A stretch of 64,000 bases of DNA from Acidobacteriota bacterium (GTDB taxonomy: Bacteria > Acidobacteriota > Terriglobia > Acidiferrales > UBA7541), in NCBI GenBank assembly GCA_003223295.1, contig QHYM01000099.1, positions 1-64,000 on the forward strand. The letters are read 5' to 3'. Below are positions 18,224-29,000 of the stretch, one piece after another. Position numbers and translations under genes: made by a program. Every line of letters starts with the position of its first letter. The stretch's first letter is position 1. The notes beneath the pieces are model-generated. The model saw only the letters and a list, made by a program, of their open reading frames with translations. It searched no databases and was not told the DNA's origin.

Positions 18224-19222
18224 TCAGATCGGCGGCTTGCTGTGAGAAGCAAGGCTCTCGCGGAAGGTAGCGAGATTATTCTTGTCCACAATCGCCGTTC
18301 CCGTGTCTACCCAGGCCGGGATTGGGGCAGTGGGCGCGGTTCTCCAGTCCTTGAACTCATGAACGGCGTTGTGGTGGAGATCGTCCACAAATTTCAGACC
18401 GTAAAAGCTCATCACATAGGGCTTCTGCACGACCGTGGCGGTAATCGCGCCGCGCTCAATCCAATCGAGCGTCCCCGGATCCTTGTCAAACGCAACAATA
18501 GGAATCTTGCCGGTGAGGTCCACGCGGTGAAGCGCATCGGCAGCGCCGGCGCCTCCTGAGGCCTCGAGTCCAATGATCCCGTCGGGCTTATCTTTGCCTT
18601 GCAGGAGAGCGGTAATGGCATCGTAAGCGTTGCGGGAATCGCCCTTGTCATCGATGGTCTTAGTGACTTTGATTCCGGGGTATTTCTTCAGCGTGTCATT
18701 CACACCCCGAACCCGCTCGTCGAGATTGAACTGGCTTGGGATGCTGATGATCACCACGTTTCCTTTGCCGGAAAGAAGGTCCGCCATGCGCTTCCCGCTT
18801 TCCTGGCCGGCACGAAAGTTATCCGTGCCAACGAACGTAACGCGGTTGGAGCCGGGGACATCTGCATCCACACAAATTACGGGGATTCTCTGCTGGATGG
18901 CAGCGTTAATAGGCGCCCTGAACAGATCGGGATTGGATGCAGAAAGCAGAATCCCAGCAGGCTTTTGCGCGACAGCTTGCTGAAAAGCGGTCACTTCCTC
19001 ATTTGGTGAAAAATTAGCCGGTCCCGTGAGCTCTGCCTTAACGCCCAACTGTTTAGCCGAATCTTCCAGGCCCGCCGCTGCTTCCTGCCAGTACGGCAAG
19101 CTGGTGCTGGAGGCCACGAAAATGTAGCGCTCATCCGCTTGGTGGTAAGGCTTCTGGCACGCCACCAGGAATCCAATCAGGAGAATTACCGGGAGAAGAA
19201 CGTGAGCGAGGCGAGGTTTCAT
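18224..19222 (-). CDS. Sugar-type periplasmic substrate-binding lipoprotein
   Basis: A 332-residue protein. The signal sequence ends in a lipobox (LVAC), so it should be lipid-anchored. The two-lobed Peripla_BP_4/RbsB fold is shown by PYWQEAAAGLEDSAKQLG, GILLSASNPD, IPVICVDADVPGSNRVTFVGTDNFRAGQ and IVAFDKDPGTLDWIERG. The last segment and VVQKPYVMSFYGL are typical of ribose- or autoinducer-type binding proteins. The start at 19222 has an aaggag SD at 7-nt spacing. No permease or ATPase is adjacent, so it is an orphan component or a sensor partner. It is convergent with the PAP2 gene. Confidence 0.9.
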   Translation of the reverse strand: MKPRLAHVLLPVILLIGFLVACQKPYHQADERYIFVASSTSLPYWQEAAAGLEDSAKQLGVKAELTGPANFSPNEEVTAFQQAVAQKPAGILLSASNPDLFRAPINAAIQQRIPVICVDADVPGSNRVTFVGTDNFRAGQESGKRMADLLSGKGNVVIISIPSQFNLDERVRGVNDTLKKYPGIKVTKTIDDKGDSRNAYDAITALLQGKDKPDGIIGLEASGGAGAADALHRVDLTGKIPIVAFDKDPGTLDWIERGAITATVVQKPYVMSFYGLKFVDDLHHNAVHEFKDWRTAPTAPIPAWVDTGTAIVDKNNLATFRESLASHSKPPI

Positions 19223-19371
19223 GGCGGTCTCCTTACGGAAGTTTTTCAAATGCGGACCAACCGCGGACAAAAATCCGGGTACAATCTGGCGTCTTCGGTG
19301 GCTAAGCCTATCACAGCCGCGGCCCGGGAGAGCATCTTCTCTTCTCGCGCGGGCCGGAGAGTTCGGGGCAA

Positions 19372-20301
19372 ATGACGGATGCCAGTGCGACGGTCAGCAC
19401 TTTGACGGGGCGGCAAGGACTGCGGTCGGACGCGAGATTTCTTGTTCAAGTGTCGCGGCCCGGGCTTTGGAGCACGACTGCGCTGTTCTATCTTCTGCCG
19501 CTTGGCCACACGGACTTTATCCATTCCGGGCGACTCTGGCTGGGGCTGATCTTTGTATTATTTCCGCTAGGATTGCTGCTCTATGGAGTGAACGACCTGG
19601 CTGACGCGGAGGCCGATCAACTGAACCCGCGAAAAGGGACCTATATGTTTGGCTCGCGTGGCGGACGTGAGCAGCTTGCCGCCTTGAGATGGCAAATCGT
19701 TGCCGCGCAACTTCCCTTCCTGGCCGCGTTTTATTGGCTTGTGGGTCCACGAATCCTGTGGTGGTACGCCATTCTGCTTTTAGCGGTGGGGCTTTACAAC
19801 GCGCCGCGCTTCGGATGGAAAGGCCACCCACCCTTCGACGTACTCATCCAGGCGAGCTACCTGTTGGTGTTTGTGTTGAGCAGTTGGCTGAACAACGTGT
19901 CCCAACTTCCGTGGGAGACGTTTTTGTTTGGCGCACTGTTTGCGATGCATTCGCATGTGTTCGGCGAAGTGATGGACATTGAGCCGGATCGATTGAGCGG
20001 CCGGCGAACAACGGCGACCATGATCGGCCGCGTGCGTGCGAAATTCCTGATCGCCGCGTTTCTTTGTGTCGAGGCAATCCTGGTGCGGTTTTATTTTCGG
20101 GATTGGATGGTTACAGGATTCCTGGCGCTTGGCGCCGTTTGGTTTGTGCTGGATGCAACATTGCTGTGGCAAAATCGTGCGTATCGCCCGAAGGAGATGC
20201 GTCTGTTCCTCTGGGGATGGAACATCGCGGCAGCGCTCGGCATTTTCTGGAATTGGGCCCAAGGTACGCTCATACACTTGAATTCTTCGCGTGGACTTTA
20301 G
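19372..20301 (+). CDS. UbiA-family prenyltransferase
   Basis: A 309-residue protein with eight or nine membrane segments. The first Asp-rich motif is NDLADAEAD (near residue 74); the second is EVMDIEPDRLSGRRTT (near 200). These bind Mg-prenyl diphosphate in UbiA enzymes. Close relatives include ubiquinone, menaquinone, haem O, chlorophyll and carotenoid-modifying enzymes; the exact acceptor is not readable. It ends 2 nt before cutC, so the two are probably co-transcribed, with no obvious functional link. Confidence 0.87.
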   Translation: MTDASATVSTLTGRQGLRSDARFLVQVSRPGLWSTTALFYLLPLGHTDFIHSGRLWLGLIFVLFPLGLLLYGVNDLADAEADQLNPRKGTYMFGSRGGREQLAALRWQIVAAQLPFLAAFYWLVGPRILWWYAILLLAVGLYNAPRFGWKGHPPFDVLIQASYLLVFVLSSWLNNVSQLPWETFLFGALFAMHSHVFGEVMDIEPDRLSGRRTTATMIGRVRAKFLIAAFLCVEAILVRFYFRDWMVTGFLALGAVWFVLDATLLWQNRAYRPKEMRLFLWGWNIAAALGIFWNWAQGTLIHLNSSRGL

Positions 20302-20303
20302 GG

Positions 20304-21005
20304 ATGGCTGGAAGATACCTGCTGGAAATCAGCGTGGACGGGCTGGACAAAGCCTTGGCCGCGGAACGCGGAGGCGCAGACAGAATTGAGCTGTGCGCCG
20401 ACCTCTCTGTTGGCGGGCTGACACCCACCCAAGAAGTGTTGTGCGGCGTACGTAAGAAAGTTCGCATCCCTATTTTTTCCATGGTTCGGCCGCGCGCGGG
20501 AGACTTCGTTTATTCTGGCTCGGAATTTGAGGACATGAAACGCGCTATTGCGGATGCAAAAGAATCCGGAATGGATGGAGTAGTGTTGGGAATCCTAGGC
20601 AAGGGCTACCGAGTGGATGTCGAGCGCACGCAGGAATTGGTTAGCCTGGCGGGACCGTTGCCCGTAACTTTTCACCGCGCGTTCGATGAATGCGCCGATT
20701 TGCGCGAAACGCTCGAAGCCGTGATTCGAACGGGCGCAACGCGGATTCTCACTTCGGGAGGCGCATCGGGCGCTCCCGAAGGCGCCGCAGTTCTTGCGGG
20801 GCTGATTCACCTTTCGCGCGACCGCGTCACCATACTTCCGGGCGGCGGCATTAGCGCTTCGAACTTTAACGATGTGGCGCGACGCACTCACGCACACGAA
20901 TTCCACTCCGGTCTAAGCTCCGAGCTTCCTTATTCCAGCGGAGACTACAGAAGGTTTGAGGCAGAGGTACGAAAATTGGCGGGACAAGTAGCGCAGCTTC
21001 CTTAG
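20304..21005 (+). CDS. cutC: Copper homeostasis protein CutC
   Basis: A 233-residue TIM-barrel protein of the CutC family, starting at MAGRYLLEISVDGLDKALAAE. Conserved pieces are GGADRIELCADLSVGGLTP, IPIFSMVRPRAGDFVYS, TFHRAFDEC and ILTSGGA. CutC has been linked to copper tolerance, but its true enzymatic role is unsettled. It begins 2 nt after the UbiA-family stop. It lies about 8 kb from copA, with no shared regulatory word that I can see. It is convergent with ftsZ. Confidence 0.93.
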   Translation: MAGRYLLEISVDGLDKALAAERGGADRIELCADLSVGGLTPTQEVLCGVRKKVRIPIFSMVRPRAGDFVYSGSEFEDMKRAIADAKESGMDGVVLGILGKGYRVDVERTQELVSLAGPLPVTFHRAFDECADLRETLEAVIRTGATRILTSGGASGAPEGAAVLAGLIHLSRDRVTILPGGGISASNFNDVARRTHAHEFHSGLSSELPYSSGDYRRFEAEVRKLAGQVAQLP

Positions 21006-21075
21006 ATGTCCCCCGCACTCCCCGAAAAGCGAGGGCGCAACTCTTGATTCCCCGCGCCGAACTGAATTGAGCGCT

Positions 21076-22254
21076 TCAGGCCTTTTGCGCCTGGCGCCGC
21101 AGGAACGTTGGCACGTCCAAATCGTCGGCTGGAACTTCCGGGCTGACTTCGCGCACATTCTGCTGGACCTGATGCACGACGTTGGCGGGCTGCTGCATGG
21201 GAGGCTCCATGATTTCGCGCCCGGCCTTCCACGTCTTTGGCAGGAAAGACTGCTTCTGCTGGACATTTTTCTTGTTGGCTTCCTTGAAGCCCGCGGCAAT
21301 CACGGTGATCTTGACGGAGTCCTTCATGGTGTCATCCTGCACCGCTCCAAAAATGATGTTGGCGTTTTCATGCGCAGCTTTTTGGATGACGCTCGACGCT
21401 TCGTGAACCTCGTGGAGCGAGAGGCTGGAACTTCCGGAAATATTGATGAGAATGCCCTGCGCGCCTTGAATGGAATTGTCTTCGAGGAGCGGGCTGGCAA
21501 TGGCGCGGTTCGCGGCATCAACGGCGCGATTCGTGCCCGTAGCGACAGCGGTGCCCATGACGGCATAACCCTGGCCGTGCATGATGGCTTTCACGTCGGC
21601 GAAGTCGCGATTGATGATGCCGGGAACGGTGATGATGTCAGAAATGCCCTGAACCGCCTGGCGAAGAATGTCGTCGGCGATACGGAAAGCATCAAAAAAG
21701 CTGGTGCCGCGCTCGACGGTGTCCATCAGTCGCTCGTTGGGAATCACGATGACCGTGTCAACAGCGCCAATCAATTCCTCGAGCGCCTGCTCGGCCTGCA
21801 TCATGCGGCGCTTACCTTCGAACGCAAACGGTTTTGTAACGACGGCGACGCTTAGAGCGCCCAATTCGCTGGCGAGCGAAGCGACAACGGGCGCGGCGCC
21901 GCTGCCCGTGCCTCCGCCAAGGCCGGTCGTGATGAAAATCATGTCCGAGCCTTCCAGCGCTTCAATGATTTTGTCGGTGTCTTCGAGCGCGGCTTTGCGG
22001 CCTACCTCAGGATTAGCGCCCGCGCCCAGGCCTTTGGTGAGCTTCGCGCCAAGCTGCAGCTTTGCCGGTGCCTGCGAGAGCTTCAGGGCCTGCAAATCGG
22101 TGTTCGCGGCGATGAATTCCACGCCCTCCAGCTTCGCGCGAATCATGCGATTCACCGCGTTGCACCCGCCACCGCCCACGCCGATGACTTTGATTTTCGC
22201 CGGCTGCAGTTCCTCGCTGAAACTCATGCGAATTCCCGCGTCTCTTGCGTTCAT
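21076..22254 (-). CDS. ftsZ: Cell division GTPase FtsZ
   Basis: A 392-residue tubulin homologue that polymerises into the Z-ring. The GTP-binding signature GGGTGSG is at residues 113-119, with [13 protein letters not shown] near 25-37. A flexible linker leads to a C-terminal peptide, [11 protein letters not shown], that should bind FtsA. The chosen ATG at 22254 has a strong ggaggaggt SD about 9 nt upstream; MSFSEE (22227) is an internal alternative. It is the last gene of the dcw cluster, 44 nt after ftsA. Confidence 0.98.
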   Translation of the reverse strand: MNARDAGIRMSFSEELQPAKIKVIGVGGGGCNAVNRMIRAKLEGVEFIAANTDLQALKLSQAPAKLQLGAKLTKGLGAGANPEVGRKAALEDTDKIIEALEGSDMIFITTGLGGGTGSGAAPVVASLASELGALSVAVVTKPFAFEGKRRMMQAEQALEELIGAVDTVIVIPNERLMDTVERGTSFFDAFRIADDILRQAVQGISDIITVPGIINRDFADVKAIMHGQGYAVMGTAVATGTNRAVDAANRAIASPLLEDNSIQGAQGILINISGSSSLSLHEVHEASSVIQKAAHENANIIFGAVQDDTMKDSVKITVIAAGFKEANKKNVQQKQSFLPKTWKAGREIMEPPMQQPANVVHQVQQNVREVSPEVPADDLDVPTFLRRQAQKA

Positions 22255-22298
22255 ATTCTATTGACCTCCTCCAAGTTCGCCGCGCCAAGCGGGCAGGG

Positions 22299-23513
22299 TC
22301 ACGAGGCGCCTGCGAACATGGATTTCAATTTGGATACCAGGGTCCCTGAGCGATTCTGACCGGACCGGCGCGCCTTCGCGCCAGTCAACACCAGTCCAAC
22401 CACTGTGGCGTACTCCGGTTGAGCCACCTGTTCCGGCAGGTCCGCCAAACCCTTTGGCTCCGCGATGCGCACCGGCAAACGGAAGGATTGCTCGATGAGG
22501 TCATCGAGGCCGCGCAAACGCGCGCCACCGCCAGCGAGAACAAATCCCGCGGGAATCTGGCCGTCGAGGCCAGCGCGCTGAAGGTCGTCGCGAATCAGCG
22601 AAAGTAATTCCATTGCACGCGGCTCGATGATGTCCGTGAGCATGTGCGGGAAAATGGTGCGAGGCGGCCGATCGCCGACGCTGGCGATTTCAATCGCACC
22701 GTTGTCTTTGATGAATGACGAGGCCGCCCAGCCGTGGCGGCGCTTGATGCGTTCGGCTTCGGGAATGGGCGTGCGCAAGCCCACGGCAAGATCATTCGTG
22801 AAGTGGTCGCCGCCAATGGGAACAACGCCGATGTGACGAACCACGCCGCCGCCATAAGCGATCACTTCAGTCGTGCCACCACCGATGTCCAGCAGGCAGC
22901 AACCGAGGTCGCGCTCGTCCTGCGTAAGGCAAGCTTCGGCCGAAGCAAGCGGTTCGAGAACGGTGTCGCTGATGAGGATTCCCGACTTGTTCGCCGCGGT
23001 GACGAGATTCTGCGACGCCGCAACGGAGGAGGTCACCACGTAAACGTTGGCGACAAGGCGCTGGCCGACCATTCCGATGGGGTCGCGGATACTATCCTGC
23101 GCATCGACGATGAATTCGTGCGGGAGGACGTGCAGTACTTCGCGGTCTTCCGGAAGAGAGATGTTGCGCGCGGCATCCACGGCGCGGCGCACGTCTTCGC
23201 GCTCGATGTCGCGCGGGCGCTGCCCCAGGGTGATGCCACCGCGGCTGTTTACGCCGCGCACGTGGTTTCCGGCCACGCCGATGAGCGCTTCTTCCACGGG
23301 CACGTTGGCCACGCCTTCGGCCTCTTCAACGGCGCGCCGGATCGAACTCACCGTGGAATCCAGATTCACAATCAGTCCCTTGCGCAGACCTTTGGATTCG
23401 GCCGCGCCGAGCGCCAGAAACTTTACGAACTCACCATCGATTTCCGCGATCAGGACAGAGGTTTTAGTGCTGCCAATATCAAGCCCAACCAGGTATTTGT
23501 CTTTCTTCGCCAA
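22299..23513 (-). CDS. ftsA: Cell division protein FtsA
   Basis: A 404-residue actin-like ATPase. It starts with KYLVGLDIGSTKTSVLIAE, the phosphate-1 loop, and has LLDIGGGTTEVIAYGGG as phosphate 2 and VLAGGGARLRGLDDLIE as the adenosine motif. It ends in a short basic helix (SKLKSMFAG) that should tether FtsZ to the membrane. It follows ftsQ by 21 nt and precedes ftsZ, the classical order. Confidence 0.97.
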   Translation of the reverse strand: MAKKDKYLVGLDIGSTKTSVLIAEIDGEFVKFLALGAAESKGLRKGLIVNLDSTVSSIRRAVEEAEGVANVPVEEALIGVAGNHVRGVNSRGGITLGQRPRDIEREDVRRAVDAARNISLPEDREVLHVLPHEFIVDAQDSIRDPIGMVGQRLVANVYVVTSSVAASQNLVTAANKSGILISDTVLEPLASAEACLTQDERDLGCCLLDIGGGTTEVIAYGGGVVRHIGVVPIGGDHFTNDLAVGLRTPIPEAERIKRRHGWAASSFIKDNGAIEIASVGDRPPRTIFPHMLTDIIEPRAMELLSLIRDDLQRAGLDGQIPAGFVLAGGGARLRGLDDLIEQSFRLPVRIAEPKGLADLPEQVAQPEYATVVGLVLTGAKARRSGQNRSGTLVSKLKSMFAGAS

Positions 23514-23534
23514 GCCGCCGCTCCTGCGATGAAT

Positions 23535-24473
23535 CTATTTTATTTTCGCGGCCACCGTGCCCGCACTGGTGTCGGGATTCACGACCACTTGCCGCGTGTA
23601 CTGCAAATCGATGGACTGCACGCGCCCGGTATGGGCCTGCCACTGCGAAAAATTGTCCACGAGCATCTTGTACTTGCCGGAGAAATCGCTCGAGCCGAAA
23701 TGAACCGTCACTGCCTGAGCATCGGTTGCGCTCGCAAGGCCGGTCATGACCACGCGCAAATCCTTGAGAATAGACAGGTCCACTTCGCTGACGTTTTGGG
23801 ATGATCCCCCGCGGACCAATTCGATATCCTTCATGAATTCCTGATACAACTGCATACGCTTCTCGCGCTGATCGCGCTGCACGTCTTCGGAGACTCCGCT
23901 TACGATCGGAAATTGCAAATCCGCATCGCGAGGCCGGTCGAGAATCACCCCGTGAGCGTCAATCAGCGCCAGCTCATTTGCATTGCGGGCAAAGGCGATG
24001 GGCGTCCGCTCTGAGAGCTCGATGCGAATCCGGTTGGGAAGAATGCGCTGCACGCTCGCAGATTCCACCCAAGGGATTTGCTCAAGCTGGCTCCGGCGGG
24101 TATCGAGCGGAATTTGCAAAACACTGTGGTTGCGGTCCTGTGCGAATTGCTTCAGTATGGCCTCGCGCGCGACCACGTGATTGCCAGTCAGTTCGATCTG
24201 CTCAGGCTTCAGCAACAGCATCGACGGCGAATAAAGAAGGAATCGAGTCCCGTAAAACGCCGCGACCGTAACGACAGCACCCGTGGCTGTGAAAACCAGG
24301 ATCCGGCGGTAGAAGGTCCAGCCGCGCCCGCTCAGCTTCTTGCGGCGGATTTCGACGGGCTTCTGCCGGCGAAGGTAGCGCGGTTCATCGTCGGAAATCA
24401 GCTCCGGCCGGTAACGCTCGCTGGCGTCAGCGGCAGCGGTGGCGTTCCTTTGCATGGGCTTCAGGCGTTCCAA
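23535..24473 (-). CDS. ftsQ: Cell division protein FtsQ
   Basis: A 312-residue single-pass protein. The long basic cytoplasmic N-terminus (about 1-48) is followed by a membrane helix (ILVFTATGAVVTVAAFYGTRF), then a POTRA domain (EQIELTGNHVVAREAILKQF) and the FtsQ/DivIB beta domain. It couples the divisome core to FtsBL in the periplasm. It overlaps the end of murB by 13 nt. In many clusters ddl lies here between murB or murC and ftsQ; it is absent. Confidence 0.95.
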   Translation of the reverse strand: MERLKPMQRNATAAADASERYRPELISDDEPRYLRRQKPVEIRRKKLSGRGWTFYRRILVFTATGAVVTVAAFYGTRFLLYSPSMLLLKPEQIELTGNHVVAREAILKQFAQDRNHSVLQIPLDTRRSQLEQIPWVESASVQRILPNRIRIELSERTPIAFARNANELALIDAHGVILDRPRDADLQFPIVSGVSEDVQRDQREKRMQLYQEFMKDIELVRGGSSQNVSEVDLSILKDLRVVMTGLASATDAQAVTVHFGSSDFSGKYKMLVDNFSQWQAHTGRVQSIDLQYTRQVVVNPDTSAGTVAAKIK

Positions 24474-25369
24474 ACGACCACCTCATTCTCCAAGGCCACG
24501 CCGTAAGCTTTCTGGACGCGCTCACGCACATCGGCGATCAGCGCCAACATATCTTTGGCGGAGGCGTGACCCGCATTCACAAAAAAGTTGGCATGACGGT
24601 CGCTGACTCGCACATCGCCGACGGAGAGACCTTTGAGCCCCAGCTCATCAATCATGCGGCCCGCGGAGGCCCCAGGAGGGTTTTTGAAGATGCAACCGGC
24701 ACTTTTTTGCCCAAGCGGCTGACTGGAGCGCCGTTTTTCGTTGCAGATACGAATGCCTTTTAGAATTTCGTTGTACGTTTTGGAGGGTAGTTCCAATATC
24801 ACTGCGAGCATCATATCATCAGGCGCAAAAGAAGTGTGGCGATATTCGAAGGAAATTTGATGCCCCCGCAGGGTTTCGATTTGCCGGGTGGCGGCCCGGT
24901 AGAGCTTCACTTCGCGGACATAGCTACCGATCTGCATCCCGTAGGCGCCGGCATTCATCCGCAGCGCCCCGCCCACGGTTCCCGGGACTCCGATTAAGCC
25001 TTCCATACCCCCCAGGTCACGCTTGGCGCAGAAGGTGACGGTGCGGCCAAGGTCCGCGGCGGCATCCACATGAGCGAAATTGCCTTCCAGAACGACGTCA
25101 GACTCGGGCGGCACGAGTTGCAAGACAACCCAGAGCAGCTCGCCGTCTCCCACCAGCAAGTTCGAACCCCCGCCGAGAAATTTGTTGGGAATGTGGTTTG
25201 CGTCCAATAGCTGGAGCAAATCCGGAATAGTTTCATGCTTTGTGATGCGGAGCAGGTCCGTTGTGCCGCCGATGCCCAGAGAAGTCAGTTCCGACAGCTT
25301 TGCTCCCTGGCGCAGTTCGACACGAAGCTCCGTCAAACGTCCAATCAAGTTGGGATCGCTAATGCGCAT
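24461..25369 (-). CDS. murB: UDP-N-acetylenolpyruvoylglucosamine reductase
   Basis: A 302-residue FAD enzyme reducing UDP-GlcNAc-enolpyruvate to UDP-MurNAc. FAD-binding segments [15 protein letters not shown] and GIPG-like [18 protein letters not shown] are present. Near the C-terminus [26 protein letters not shown] carries the catalytic Ser-equivalent region. It has the short type IIb-like layout with YRHTSF. It overlaps murC upstream by 11 nt and ftsQ downstream by 13 nt. Confidence 0.96.
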   Translation of the reverse strand: MRISDPNLIGRLTELRVELRQGAKLSELTSLGIGGTTDLLRITKHETIPDLLQLLDANHIPNKFLGGGSNLLVGDGELLWVVLQLVPPESDVVLEGNFAHVDAAADLGRTVTFCAKRDLGGMEGLIGVPGTVGGALRMNAGAYGMQIGSYVREVKLYRAATRQIETLRGHQISFEYRHTSFAPDDMMLAVILELPSKTYNEILKGIRICNEKRRSSQPLGQKSAGCIFKNPPGASAGRMIDELGLKGLSVGDVRVSDRHANFFVNAGHASAKDMLALIADVRERVQKAYGVALENEVVVWNA

Positions 25370-26765
25370 GTTGCGCCGGATGCTCCGCTCCTAGAAGAGT
25401 GGTTAATTCGTTGCTTGCGCGGCTGACGCTGCCCGCGCCAATGGTCAAAATCGCGTCGCCCGGGCGCGCTTGCTTGAGCAAAAGCTCAATGCCCTCCTGA
25501 AGCGAACGGGAGTAGTGAACATTTTTATGTCCGGCGCCACGAATGGCATTGGCAAGCGCTTCGCTGGTCACACCTGGTTTGGGCGCCTCGCTTGCGGCGT
25601 AAATATCGGTTAAGACGAGAACATCGGCTTGGTTGAACGCGCGGCAGAATTCATCCCAAAGGTGCTGCGTCCGCGTATAGCGATGCGGCTGGAAAAGGAC
25701 CAGCAGCCGGTTGAACTTGCAGCCGCGGGCGGCGTCAAGCGTCGCGCGGATTTCGGCCGGGTGATGGCCGTAGTCGTCGATGACGGTAATGTCGTTCACC
25801 ACGCCCTTAATGTCGAAGCGGCGGCCAACACCGGCGAATTTTGCGAGGCCCTCGCGAATCAGGTCGGCGGCGACATTGAGATACAAGGCCACGGCCGCGG
25901 AAGCGGCGGCATTGCGTACGTTGTGCATCCCCGGAGGATGTGACAAGCGAAAGAGGCCAAGATCATCGCCTTTATAGGTCAACCGGAATTCGCTCTCCAA
26001 ACCATCCAGCTTTATTTCACTGATCACCAGATCGGCCTGGCTCGACGTTCCGTAAGTAATGATGGGACGCTTCACGCTGGGAATGACGGCTTGCACGTTG
26101 GGTTCGTCCACACACAGAATCGCCGCGCCATAAAACGGCACACGATTCACAAACTGGATGAAAGCATCCTGGATATCCTCGAGCGAGCTGTACTGATCGA
26201 GATGTTCGCGGTCGATGGTGGTCACCACTGCGACGACAGGCGCGAGCATGAGGAAGCTGCGGTCACTCTCGTCCGCCTCCACGACAAAGTATTCGCCTTT
26301 GCCCAAACGCGCGGTAGTGCCCGCTTGATTGACTCGCCCACCGATCACGAACGTGGGGTCGAGGTGGGCCGCGGCAAGCACCGAGGCAACCATGGAAGTC
26401 GTGGTGGTCTTGCCATGCGCGCCGGCAACGGCAATGCCGTATTTCAGGCGCATCAATTCCGCGAGCATCTCGGCGCGCGGGATCACCGGAGTTTTCATGT
26501 TGTGGGCTTCGATGACTTCAGGATTGTCTGGTTTCACGGCGGAGGAAGTCACGACGACGTGCGCGCCATCGGCGTTCGAGGCTTGGTGGCCCTCGTAAAT
26601 AGTCGCGCCCAATTTCTGCAGCCGTTCGGTGATGTTCGACAGTTTTACGTCCGACCCGGAAACGGAGTAGCCCAGCGTAAGAAGAACCTCGGCGATGCCG
26701 CTCATGCCGATGCCGCCGATGCCCACCAAATGAATGCGTTGAAAATTGCGAAACGAGACCATCAT
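25359..26765 (-). CDS. murC: UDP-N-acetylmuramate-L-alanine ligase
   Basis: A 468-residue Mur ligase adding the first L-Ala to UDP-MurNAc. The N-terminal [16 protein letters not shown] binds UDP-substrate, [17 protein letters not shown] is the ATP loop, and [16 protein letters not shown] marks the C-terminal domain. Length is typical. Its start overlaps murG by 4 nt and its end overlaps murB by 11 nt, so translation is probably coupled. Confidence 0.97.
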   Translation of the reverse strand: MMVSFRNFQRIHLVGIGGIGMSGIAEVLLTLGYSVSGSDVKLSNITERLQKLGATIYEGHQASNADGAHVVVTSSAVKPDNPEVIEAHNMKTPVIPRAEMLAELMRLKYGIAVAGAHGKTTTTSMVASVLAAAHLDPTFVIGGRVNQAGTTARLGKGEYFVVEADESDRSFLMLAPVVAVVTTIDREHLDQYSSLEDIQDAFIQFVNRVPFYGAAILCVDEPNVQAVIPSVKRPIITYGTSSQADLVISEIKLDGLESEFRLTYKGDDLGLFRLSHPPGMHNVRNAAASAAVALYLNVAADLIREGLAKFAGVGRRFDIKGVVNDITVIDDYGHHPAEIRATLDAARGCKFNRLLVLFQPHRYTRTQHLWDEFCRAFNQADVLVLTDIYAASEAPKPGVTSEALANAIRGAGHKNVHYSRSLQEGIELLLKQARPGDAILTIGAGSVSRASNELTTLLGAEHPAQHAH

Positions 26766-27859
26766 GGATTTGCCCTCGCTGCTTTGCCTTGCACGTTTGC
26801 GGCCTCTTCAATCAAGTTGACGATTTCTCGCGTGGCTTGAGGGCGGGCCAATGCGCGCGCGTTCGAAGAAAGCTTTTCGATTTCCTGGGGCTGCTCGAGA
26901 AGCGAGAAAATTTCGGCGGTCAGTTTTTCTGGCGTCAACTCGGGCTCGGTAATCAGCCGCCCCGCGCTAGCCCGCGCCATTTCCTGCGCGTTGCGCAATT
27001 GATGGCTGTCCGTCGCTCTTCCAAAGGGAATGAAAATGGCGGCGCGGCCCGCGGCCGCGACTTCCGCGGCGGTAATCGCTCCAGCGCGGCAAACGATGAC
27101 GTCGGCCCAGCCGAAGCGCTCAGGCATGTTCGTCAGAAAGGGCACCACCTCCGCCAGGATTTCGCGCCGCGCATAAGCGGTACGCACCGCGTCATGGTCG
27201 CGCTCGCCGGTTTGATGCACGATGCGCAGCTCGTTTTTTCGCGTGGCCAGGCGGTCCATGGAATCCACAAACACACGGTTGATCGGCAGAGCGCCCTGGC
27301 TGCCGCCCGTAACGAGCAGGCGCAAGGGATTTCCGGGCTTGCGCGGCGCAATCGAAAAGAACTCCGAACGCACCGGGCATCCCGTAACCACCGCCTTTTC
27401 TCCCCACGCCTGTGCAGAAATTTCATAGCCGGTGGCAATGCGCTTCGAAAGACGCGCCAGCAATTTGTTCGTGAGGCCTGGCTCCGCGTTGGGCTCAAAG
27501 ATGATATTCGGCACGCCCCCGAGCCAGGTGGCCAATAACATGGGCCCCGCCGCGTAGCCGCCCACTCCAAACGCGGCAACCGGCTTGTGCTTGCGCAACA
27601 CACGCCTGGCGTCAAACATGGCGGGAACGAGCATCGTCAGATTCTTGAACAGGATCGCTCCGCCCTTACCCTTTAGTCCCGCAACACGCAGCGTTTCCAG
27701 CAGCAGGCCTGCCTGCGGCACGAGCTTCATCTCAATTCCGCGTTCGGTTCCTACGAGCACGACTTCTCTTTCTTTCCCTCTGGATAGCCACTCGCGGGCA
27801 ATGGCCAGCGCCGGGAAAACGTGTCCGCCTGTGCCGCCGCCTGCAATCAGCAATTTCAC
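26762..27859 (-). CDS. murG: Lipid II synthase, UDP-GlcNAc transferase MurG
   Basis: A 365-residue GT28 enzyme making lipid II at the inner face of the membrane. I place the start at the GTG at 27859, giving [21 protein letters not shown] with the lipid-carrier loop at residue 7; the longer frame to 27916 would overlap ftsW. The second signature is [20 protein letters not shown]-GlcNAc contacts are in [18 protein letters not shown]. The gap to ftsW is 16 nt. Confidence 0.96.
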   Translation of the reverse strand: MKLLIAGGGTGGHVFPALAIAREWLSRGKEREVVLVGTERGIEMKLVPQAGLLLETLRVAGLKGKGGAILFKNLTMLVPAMFDARRVLRKHKPVAAFGVGGYAAGPMLLATWLGGVPNIIFEPNAEPGLTNKLLARLSKRIATGYEISAQAWGEKAVVTGCPVRSEFFSIAPRKPGNPLRLLVTGGSQGALPINRVFVDSMDRLATRKNELRIVHQTGERDHDAVRTAYARREILAEVVPFLTNMPERFGWADVIVCRAGAITAAEVAAAGRAAIFIPFGRATDSHQLRNAQEMARASAGRLITEPELTPEKLTAEIFSLLEQPQEIEKLSSNARALARPQATREIVNLIEEAANVQGKAARANP

Positions 27860-27875
27860 TTGACGCGCCCGATCC

Positions 27876-28994
27876 TCAAGATTCCGTGGCCTGCTGCGAA
27901 ATGTTGAGCAACACACCCGTGCCCAGCAGCATCACCAGCAAACTCGACCCGCCATAGCTGATGAATGGCAGCGGAATTCCTTTGGTCGGCACCATTCCCA
28001 AGACCACGGAGAAATTGATCAGCGCCTGCCACAAGACCATGGTGGTAATGCCCAGCGCGAGCAAACGGCCGAACGCGTCCGGCGCTGCGAAGGCTGCCCG
28101 AATGCCGCGCCTGCCGTACACGACAAACAGCGCGATCACGATCACCGCGCCGATGAAACCTAGTTCTTCGCAAATCACGGCGTAGATGAAATCGGTATGC
28201 GCTTCGGGCAGGTAGAAGAGCTTTTGCTTGCTTTCCATCAAGCCGACGCCGGTGAGTCCACCGGAACCCACCGCGATCAAGGATTGCCTCAACTGGAAGC
28301 CCGCACCTTGCGGGTCGGAGCCGGGATCCCAGAACGAGAGCAACCGCGCCATTCGATATGGAGCCAGCGTAATAAGCAGATAGAGCGCGGGCAGAGCTAC
28401 GGCAGATCCTGTAGCAATCCACTTCCAGGAAAGTCCCGCGACAAACAGAATCGTCGTGGCAAAGAGCAGGATATCCACTGAGGTGCCCAGGTCTGGCTGC
28501 CCCAGGATCAATGCAACGCAAACAAGGACGGGCGCAAACGCGGGCAGAATGGTGTGAAGAAAATCTTCTTTGCAGAACTCCATCGCTTCCTTGCCGCGTC
28601 GCTTTTGGTCCAAAAACCATGCGAGATAAAGAATCACGGCTAGCTTGGCGAGCTCCGAAGGCTGGATTCCTATTGGGCCAAAACGGATCCAGCGATGCGT
28701 GGCGTGGGACCGATCCAAAAAGAACGCGCCGACCAGCATCAGCAAAACAACGCAAACCACCGGATAGATCACCGCGGGCTGGCGGAGCTTGTGATAGTCC
28801 GTGCGCATCAAGACGAACATTCCTAGAAGCCCAATCAAAAGCCACGCCGCTTGCCGCAGCAGAAAGATGTACGAGTGCCCGTACAACTGCTCCGCCGTCA
28901 CGGCAGAAGCACTCAGGATCATCACCGCGCCAAACAGACAGAGCGCGAGCGTGACGCCAAAGAGCCATCTGTCACTGTCCGGCCGTCTCGGCAC
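27876..28994 (-). CDS. ftsW: Septal peptidoglycan polymerase FtsW
   Basis: A 372-residue SEDS-family protein with about ten membrane segments. It polymerises glycan strands together with FtsI. The segment QPDLGTSVDIL holds the conserved Asp region, and PTKGIPLPFISYGGSSLLV is the hallmark loop. It starts 6 nt after the murD stop and is followed by murG. Its place in the cluster favours FtsW over RodA. Confidence 0.96.
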   Translation of the reverse strand: MPRRPDSDRWLFGVTLALCLFGAVMILSASAVTAEQLYGHSYIFLLRQAAWLLIGLLGMFVLMRTDYHKLRQPAVIYPVVCVVLLMLVGAFFLDRSHATHRWIRFGPIGIQPSELAKLAVILYLAWFLDQKRRGKEAMEFCKEDFLHTILPAFAPVLVCVALILGQPDLGTSVDILLFATTILFVAGLSWKWIATGSAVALPALYLLITLAPYRMARLLSFWDPGSDPQGAGFQLRQSLIAVGSGGLTGVGLMESKQKLFYLPEAHTDFIYAVICEELGFIGAVIVIALFVVYGRRGIRAAFAAPDAFGRLLALGITTMVLWQALINFSVVLGMVPTKGIPLPFISYGGSSLLVMLLGTGVLLNISQQATES

Positions 28995-29000
28995 GTTGGT

